Source of the DNA: Cladorhizidae sp. MBARI D1340-BT2
Taxonomy: Eukaryota > Porifera > Demospongiae > Poecilosclerida > Cladorhizidae
DNA length: 64,000 nucleotides
Direction of reading: 5' to 3'
NCBI GenBank assembly: GCA_028752905.1
Contig: JAQNBH010000015.1
Span: 34,020,163-34,084,162, forward strand
This document shows positions 57,225-64,000 of this stretch, one piece after another. Below the pieces are notes generated by a model. That model did no database searches. It was not told where the DNA came from and was given only the letters and a program-made list of their open reading frames with translations. A program made the translations under genes and the position numbers. Numbering within the stretch: the first letter of the stretch is position 1; every line of letters starts with the position of its first letter.

Positions 57225-58258
57225 TGACATCTTATGAGATCTTTATGACCAGCTTCTGGTGATGGCAAAATCGTCTGCCATTTTCAAATGTGTGTGGCTT
57301 CTTGTCATTGAGACTATTTGCTATCTGTCTCGGCATCAACTGATACATGGCATCCCAATATACCAAGGCTACCACCATGGTACAGTACTTCGCCCACTTC
57401 TTAACCCAGTGTTAAAACCTCACCCTGCATGCCAACTAGGCTACTTCCGACTTCCTCTTGAAGTTCTCCATGCTGCTTTGGTAAGATTCTTGGGTGACTC
57501 GATTGTGTAACAGCACAGTCTTTACGGTGTTGTAATCATGTCTCTCTGACTCTTCCATATTTCTGAATACTCCCATGGCTGCTGGGGTCAAAGAAGTGAT
57601 TGACTGTACTTTGGGTACTGAGTGCCCTGCCATGTGTGTCTTGAAAGCATTGAAGTACATTTGAGTATCCTCGTCATCTGACAAGTATGAAATTAGCCAC
57701 TAAAGGAGATAGGTTAGTTAGCAGCTGGGCCAGCTCTGACAGCTGCCAGGGCCCTCATTCTTTCCATCATTGCCTCCCAAAGTCTCATGTCTTTCCTTCC
57801 TGCAGTCTTCTCATCTCAGCTTATTCTCCTTCTGATACTTTCTTGTTTCTCCTGTTCTCCTCTCCTGAGCTCCTCTTCCTTGTGTCTGTCGCTTCTCCCA
57901 CATCTTTCTGTTGGCTGCCTCCTGTTGCACTCCCATTACTAATGGCTGTGGATACATCTGTTGCATGAAGCCGAGTGTGATGAGTTTGGAAGTTCTCCTG
58001 TGTGATGATTCCTGCCATGTCTTCTGACTGGATGTGGTGGCCATATGGTGTCCTGGCTTGGACATCATTCCTTCTGAATTCATTGCCTGTGCTTGCAATA
58101 CTTGTGTTGCTGGATGGTGGCTGTTATCTGACTGTACTGGGTCAGGTAATCGTTCTCCCCTTTTCTCGTCTCAGACTTACCTATATAGCTGTTTTGTCTG
58201 CTGTTTTGTCCTTAGCTGGGTTATAACGTTGCTCATCTGTATTTCTTGCAGACATTAG
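57125..58258 (-). pseudogene. Ty3/Gypsy gag fragment (G6)
   Basis: A minus-strand gag starting about 58258 (MSARNTDEQRYNP). There is a stop at about 58186, then a Gln-rich region, then capsid in 57684-57436 (YFNAFKTHMAGHSVPKVQ, YNTVKTVLLHNRVTQESYQ). A SCAN-like stretch follows (AMYQLMPRQIANSLNDKKP) in another frame, and a basic tail (PRPYSRREDRPRKHQEV) ends at the TTAA insertion point. Several stops. It could be the lost gag of G3 by orientation, but the leader does not match the G3 LTR. Confidence 0.72.
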
Positions 58259-58974
58259 TTTCTCTGATCTATTGTGACCGCTAGCACCATCTGTCGCAGG
58301 AAGTACCCCCAGATGAACACTTCTACAACAACTGAACTGTTGGTTACTGCCACCAAGTAGTCTATAACTACCACCAGCTGATAGCTACTGTTGTTTTACT
58401 AAAGTCCTTAGTCAATACAGCATACTATATTATACATAGTATATACAGCATACAGGATAATTATACAATCACTGTAAAGTATAGATGTTGTTGCTGTAGT
58501 TTTGCACTAACTGTAAGTTCTAGACTCCATAAAACACTGAACAATCACTATTATTCAAGCCTGACTAGATTACATCATACATCACATGGCAGCCTATTAC
58601 ATCATGCATCTCATTAATTAATACATCACAGTTCATTTAGCAGTGACCTTGTCGCAGAGAGTTGGTCTCAAAGAAGCGCAGTGATAGCCTTAGTAAATGA
58701 TGGCAGATCTGGATAGCAAACTTTGTTCTGACCTATGATAACTCACCACACTCTACTATCAGGTAAATTTTAGTTCCAGATAGAAATTCTAACTTGGTAG
58801 GACTTGATCAAGCCAGATCGTGGAAAGGTAGTCCAAGAGAATCAAACACAACAGAAATGTTCATAGAGAGCCAATATTTAATTGACAGGACCATAAATAT
58901 ATATATGCCCCATATCATCTCTGAGGGGGATTTACCCATGCACACGAAGATGATGACATTTTTCTGAATCTAGG
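58259..58974 (-). other. Leader and possible LTR of G6
   Basis: A primer-site-like TGGTGGCAGTAACCA (58341-58355, minus strand) shares only the first 8 bases with the tRNA-Leu sites of G2 and G4. The next about 300 bp (to about 58650) is AT-rich and could be an LTR, but no clear TG...CA ends were found. The remainder shows no gene. Confidence 0.4.
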
Positions 58975-59285
58975 CTTTTCCAGGCGTTACTACGATTACC
59001 TTGGGCCTCCTTTCCCTAATCATATTAACAGATCTTTCAATCCTGGCACAGCTTGTGCAGAGTATGTGTTCTAGTTCTAGCATACTATGCCAGGCAAAAT
59101 GAGTACTAGAATTGGTAGTTCCTTACTACTCTAATGCTCTTCCTTAACACTCACACACACACAGATACACACACACAATCATGTTAAATTGCATACAAAA
59201 TTATCAACAACTTGGATAAAAACTTGGATAAAAACTTGGATAAATAATTTATACAGGTTGATTCATCACCAAGTTGCTTTTAAAT
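58975..59285 (-). other. 3-prime flank of receptor gene 3
   Basis: It matches 19090-19431 downstream of gene 2 (CAATCCTGGCACAGCTTGTG, a CA repeat at 59151-59178, TTATACAGGTTGAT). It marks the edge of the duplicated gene unit next to the transposon block. Confidence 0.6.
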
Positions 59286-59379
59286 TTATTCATGAAATTC
59301 ATCACCATTGTTGTCTTCTTGTACAGCTCTTTGGGTGGTAAGTCCACGTTCTAGAGTGTCCTCCATTTCTCTTATTTTT
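59286..59379 (-). CDS. Receptor gene 3, last exon: cytoplasmic tail and stop
   Basis: Acceptor TTTCACAG, phase 2 entry, encoding IREMEDTLERG followed by TTQRAVQEDNNGDEFHE and TAA. The acceptor and the first residues match gene 2 (VREKEDLLEH). The tail is acidic, about 30 residues, without tyrosine motifs or catalytic domains. Probably the tail of gene 1 if the window closes on itself. Confidence 0.62.
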
Positions 59380-59636
59380 CTGTGAAAGTGAAAGTCATTT
59401 TTCTCATGCATAAAAACATAATACAAAATGTTTACACACTTATTTGCAGTGACTTCCTTCAATAGCCTACTGCCTTTAATATAGAGTAATCTGCAGTTGT
59501 TTAATGCCTCCATATCAAGCTAAACTGCAAGCTAACTCACACCTATCCCTGAATAGGCTTTTACTTATAACAGCATCACTAAATAATGTGTAACCTTTAA
59601 TTAATCAACCACAATTATATAGTATATACTATAATT

Positions 59637-59860
59637 ATTATTATCATCATCGTCACCACTATGATTGTCATCATCACCAACACCATCACGACCACCACCA
59701 CAATTATCATCATCAACATCATCATGAGCACCATTGTCATCATTACCAATCATTATCATCAATATCATCATCATCAATACAGCAATATCATCATCAACAA
59801 CATCATCAACAATAACATCATCAACAACAACATCATCAACAACAACATCCATCCTCATCA
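59637..59860. repeat. Imperfect TCA/ACA trinucleotide repeat
   Basis: About 220 bp of TCA and ACA triplets with interruptions, the counterpart of the longer array at 19725-20155. Confidence 0.9.
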
Positions 59861-60081
59861 ATATTTCAGATAAGTTTGTCAAGCAAGCCAAATAGTCTAA
59901 CAAGCCAGATTAATTCTATCAAACCAGATTAACAAAAAACTAGCAATGTTGTGACTTGCCTTGCATAGACAGACCTTTTACTGAATAGATGCTAGAGATC
60001 TTATTACTACCTAACTGACTACCAAACATTTGTTTTCTTGTACTTCAGAACAGAAAATGCATTTGTTTTAACACTGACCTT

Positions 60082-60106
60082 GGGGGGGGGGGGGGGGGGG
60101 GGGGGG
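60082..60106. repeat. G25 homopolymer tract
   Basis: Twenty-five uninterrupted G. The gene 2 counterpart near 20383 reads CTTGGGGAGAGGG, so the run expanded in this copy only. Confidence 0.9.
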
Positions 60107-60503
60107 CATTAGACTAAACTCCAGGCTCCACTTCAATAGATGATTTATTAACATCACCCAAGGTGTTACATGCAAAGTAACTGGTGTTAGAAGACTGGGG
60201 GGAAAACTGCAAGTACCTTGCAACTATAATTCAATGGGAAGCGAAAAGATTATTGGAAGAAAAAAAGGTTTTGTCATATTAGTTATTTTGCCTCGATGTC
60301 CTTTGTGAAATACCTAAGTAATCTTGGTGATACTTGCATTATGGATGGATAGAAGATCTGAGACTATATAAAATTGAAATTATCATTTCTCAGTGTAATA
60401 CCCTATTTTGTAATGGAAATGAGACCAGAACTTAAAAGCGTACTGGTTATTAATCACAGAGAACACTATACAAACAGATCCTATGGTAACATTAATGCCT
60501 TAC

Positions 60504-60615
60504 TTGGGTTTTGCATAGCGTTTCCTATGTAAATAGAATGCCACTAACACCAGTGACAGGATGGTAGAGTATAAAAAGATTGTTATGACGATAGAAAGAA
60601 CTGCAGTTAAAGAAG
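60504..60615 (-). CDS. Receptor gene 3, transmembrane exon
   Basis: A 112-bp exon, acceptor ATACAG, donor GTAAGG, phase 1 in and phase 2 out, the same size as in gene 2. It encodes ASLTAVLSIVITIF followed by LYSTILSLVLVAF and the basic stop-transfer YLHRKRYAKPK. Type I membrane topology. The upstream FN3 exons lie beyond 64000, or at 2476 onward if the unit is closed. Confidence 0.75.
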
Positions 60616-63600
60616 CTGTATAATATATAGAGAGAGCAAATTGTACTTAATGTCACATTCTTCAATTTTGATTAGGATAACCAATTATCATCCATTCATG
60701 AATAGCTAACTTTCTAACTTCATCACCATCATACTACTATGACCACATAATGCGAGTTTTATAGCACAGTGCAAATTCATTTAATTTGTTCATTGCATAT
60801 GCACTAAACACTGCAATTGCAAAGTTATATATTGTTTTCGTTGAACATTGTGGCAAACCTTACAGAGCAAACTAATGGACAGATATGTAGTGATCAACAT
60901 CTGCTCTTAGTTCTACGTTACACAAATAAACACATACCATCCTTTAACGATTAGTGATTAGAGTTATCTAGAAAGTAGCTACAACTTCCTTCAAGGACTA
61001 AGCAAGAGTTGGACAGGTGAACTCCAGGACTAACCAAACAGCTCAGTTGTTATTATATATTTCCCAATTGGCCAGAGGTGGACTGGTGTCATGTGGGGGT
61101 ACTGAAAGCTACTTCAACTTGTGTCGCATAACAAAAATGCTTTCCAACTTTGTAAGATTTCTTTCCAGTATATTGATTTTAAAACTAGTACTCAATATGT
61201 TGTTCTAATCCATATAGCACAACCAAACTTCAGTGATGAGTAAGATCAATGATAAATTGTTTCAATTATCTTTTCAGATATCTGAACAGAAGATGGTTTC
61301 AAACGAAGATGATGATCCACAATTTAGACTATAGGGAAAGTGGCAAAAATAACACTAGAGACTGTGCTCTGCATCTTTTGTAACAAACACTAACTTAAGC
61401 AGATGAAAGAACATTAAGTCATGGAGGATACTTGTTTATGGTTCTAGTATTAGAAGATCCCTATGGCCAATATAACACAAAAAGAGGATCTTCCAGTCTT
61501 ATATATGAAACATCATGTTGGAAGGACTTCACACATAAGAAGGCTTTGAATAAACAAACAATGAAACTGGCAACATTCAAAGATGGAACACAAACATGCA
61601 CATTGAGATATTTGAGCTAGCAAGTCAATTAATATCATGCAAAATGCATACTTCATGACAAGGAGGACTTAAAATATCCCATAGTTATGAAACATTGGTT
61701 AACTTGCAAGCAGAGAAGATTTAATATAAAAACAGTCTGAAATCCGGAGAAATACTGATGAGTGCATCTTGGCAATCACATGACATGCATGTGAGAGTGG
61801 CTTCTGGACAATAACATGGATCGTGTTACCTCAACTATTGCATGAGAAAAGATCTTACAGAGTTTGGATGATAACAAAGCATATGTTGCTACTGAGTTAT
61901 TTACTTACCAATAACTCTTTGATCAAATCACACATGAATTGGTTGCCAAGTCCCACTTAGTGCAGATGACTATAGCCAGAGATAAGTTGATAATGAAGAG
62001 AAACTCTTATTGTATCAGTCTGACAATTAATAAAAAGGATTTTTCCCTATAAAAAACTGCACTACACCTGACTCACCAAAGCCAAACAGTATGACCATCC
62101 ATGGCATACACCAGATGAATATTATAAATATGCCAAAGCCCTTGAAATTGTTCTTGGCTACACTTCTGACAGGGAGTAGATGATCTGCCAATAGCTCAAT
62201 ATAAGCTAGTGCGGTCATTTTGCCAAACTCTCATTTATGGAGTGATATAGTGAGGATGAAAACCTCAAAGAATATTCTGCTGAAATTTTCCGTTAAAATC
62301 CTTGGAAATATTGAGCTCATAAAAATCCTGAAGGGCCATCATACAATATCATATTGGAAACTTAAGGAAATAGTTACATGTCTGTAGCTATCTGCAGAAA
62401 TGTTGGTACAAACTGGAGCTCGTATTCCATCCAACAAAACACATGCCAGGTTTTCTCCTGTACTGTTATATGATAACATAGATGAGCTGGAAGAAATGCT
62501 CAGTATAGCAGGACCATCTCATGTGAATGGGAATAATCATTTCAGCCACATATTATAGCCCTTCCCCTTATAATTGTATAAGAAAAAATGCCCTTCTGCT
62601 AGCCCTCTGTAGCCAAAATCAAAAACCTTGCTGCACCTTTGGACCAACAAATGAGTTCATGGTCAGGCTTCAGAAGACAGACCAATAATGATCAGGCCAT
62701 AAAGGTCAACAGATTGGGGTATTTGCATTGCGATGAATGGCTCATCCACTCTGATATTGAGGTTGCACCAAATAAAGATACAATGAGTTCAATAACTGCA
62801 ACTGATCTACAAGAAATCACCTGCACATTTGTTCAAGCAAGGGCAGCAGAGATTGTTTGGGGGATTAGGGAGCTTTCCAGAATGTGACTCTAAAGATGGG
62901 AACCTTCCACATGATATGCATTCTTTTCCATTATGGAAAGCAGTTTGGAAAAGTAGGACTTAAAGATGACATTGGAGTCATTGTAGAGCGGTCAATTAAC
63001 AGCACGATGGGAGGCCGACAATACAATCATGGTGTTAGATTCTTCCTGACCATATATGATGTTTGAAGCATTGATGCACATGGTATGGATAGGCTTCAAG
63101 CATGGATGTAAGAAAAAAACACCGACGACTTGCCATATCTTCGAAACATGATCAAGCCTTGCCACAGAGATAGATGCCAAAATCAAAAAAAAATTGTCTG
63201 CACTCCTTAATGACACATCCACCAAATCAAATCGTTCTATCTTTCGGGGAATTTGGCAATGAAATTTGCGACGTTTGGCTTTTGTTCTGAATGTCTTATT
63301 TGAATATTGTGCAAATCTTGCTGGATCTTTCACAATAACTTGCATAAAATGTCCACTCAACATAAAATTTACTGTATTGCAATAAGTAGTCCAATTCTTA
63401 ATTCAGCACTAATTCTTTTCTGTATTCAGAAGACCAACAGTTATTAAACAGTCATCAATGAGTTTAATTGAGCTCGGTCACTAAGTTTTTTTTGCCAAGA
63501 AGTGATTATGTTATTATTATTATATCATTTATTGTCAATTGACGTAATCAGAATGCTAATGTAATAAGCTGCAGTTTGGTATAAGAACCTGTGTCATTGA

Positions 63601-63927
63601 AGTAACAGAACAATCCATGCATACTAAGTTGGGGTAGCTATGTCTAATTTTATTTTAATTGTTTTCCCCCATAAAATCCATCTAGGAAACTCCTTTTCTC
63701 AAGAACCAAAGAGATTACTGGTATGCATCATGTTTCATGTTGAAAAGGAAGCTAATGTGCCCATTTTGACACAAACGAGCTATTTCAGACTGTTTTTCCT
63801 CAAAACGCTCAAACGTCCCAATTGGAGCAAGAGATTGGAGGAAGGGGCAGTACCTAGTTAGTACATATATAATTATGCATGTGTATTGTGGATGATTATA
63901 TACAAAAGAAGCATTTTGTTCTTGTCT
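60616..63927 (-). other. Intron of receptor gene 3
   Basis: Non-coding for the receptor. It aligns with 20839-23475 of gene 2 (for example 62040-62160 with 21345-21480, and 62380-62560 with 21695-21880). It contains the second copy of the coding-like relic. No other gene was recognised. Confidence 0.6.
62440..62900 (+). pseudogene. Unidentified coding-like relic (copy in gene 3 intron)
   Basis: Fragments YDNIDELEEMLSIAG (about 62468), then MSSWSGFRRQTNNDQ followed by AIKVNRLGYL (62654-62740). They line up with the relic at 21780-22700, although both copies contain stops and shifts. The family is unknown. Confidence 0.4.
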
Positions 63928-64000
63928 TTTAGTTTGATACTCAATAAGTAGGTCATGGTATGGGAATATATGAAGAAGTACTTGGAGAGGAAAAGGTTTG
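63928..64000. repeat. Terminal direct repeat, right copy
   Basis: Identical to bases 1-73 over its whole length, running to the last base of the window. Offset 63,927 bp. Confidence 0.95.

Larger units (their letters stand above)
59380..60503 (-). other. Last intron of receptor gene 3
   Basis: Non-coding. It holds a TCA/ACA repeat (59637-59860) and a G25 run (60082-60106). It aligns with 19526-20726 of gene 2. Confidence 0.6.

Noticed and set aside
57015..57230. Small gene duplicated at 52415-52630
   Set aside because: The identical 71-codon frames are gag tail plus piggyBac-like end within the inverted arms, not a separate gene.

Overview
The window looks like nuclear DNA from a non-bilaterian animal, most likely a sponge (about 0.55), with a cnidarian as the main alternative. 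The evidence is: multi-exon genes whose exons are whole Ig or fibronectin-III (FN3) modules in phase 1; AT-rich introns full of TCA/TTA arrays; many animal-type Ty3/Gypsy elements; and a short nuclear copy of mitochondrial nad2 that keeps the motif [17 protein letters not shown]. That motif is typical of non-bilaterian mitochondria and is absent from bilaterian ND2. No bacterial operons, rRNA genes or tRNA genes were seen.

The host genes form a tandem array of single-pass receptors on the minus strand. Gene 1 runs from 13103 down to the window start: signal peptide, Ig-like exon, five FN3 exons. Gene 2 runs from 34024 to 19432: signal peptide, decayed Ig exon, five FN3 exons, transmembrane exon, short tail. 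Gene 3 contributes only its last two exons (transmembrane 60615-60504, tail 59379-59286). Bases 1-73 are identical to 63928-64000. If the sequence closes on itself or repeats tandemly every 63,927 bp, gene 3 supplies exactly the exons gene 1 lacks, in the right phase. Gene 1 and gene 2 exons differ most at the membrane-distal end (Ig and FN3-1) and least in FN3-3, a pattern expected of recognition receptors. No ligand or function can be read from the sequence.

Between genes 1 and 2 (13.1-19.4 kb) lie two weak Gypsy relics. Between genes 2 and 3 (34.0-59.3 kb) lies a dense nested block of transposable elements: G1 (34796-37989, minus), G4 (37990-41415, plus), G2 (41416-46748, minus), a relic G2b (46749-48160, minus) and G3 (48501-52420, minus). 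A rearranged fold-back structure follows (52421-57224), then a further gag fragment, G6 (to 58258). G1, G2, G2b and G3 all carry integrase upstream of reverse transcriptase. This is the copia-like order known from the Gmr1 group of Ty3/Gypsy elements; G4 and G5 keep or suggest the usual order. Nearly all element reading frames are broken; the one long intact frame is the G3 RT-RNase H.

The fold-back has 765-bp inverted arms that include a piggyBac-like end (TTAACCC...CACCGT). Its centre holds a mitochondrial nad2 scrap exactly at one inner junction and a conventional Gypsy fragment, and the inverted arms reach 100 bp into the flanking gag sequence.

Introns hold a 1-kb minisatellite abutting a splice acceptor, a perfect 56-bp inverted repeat, hairpins with hammerhead-ribozyme-like core motifs, long G/C homopolymers and an unidentified coding-like relic shared by two gene copies.
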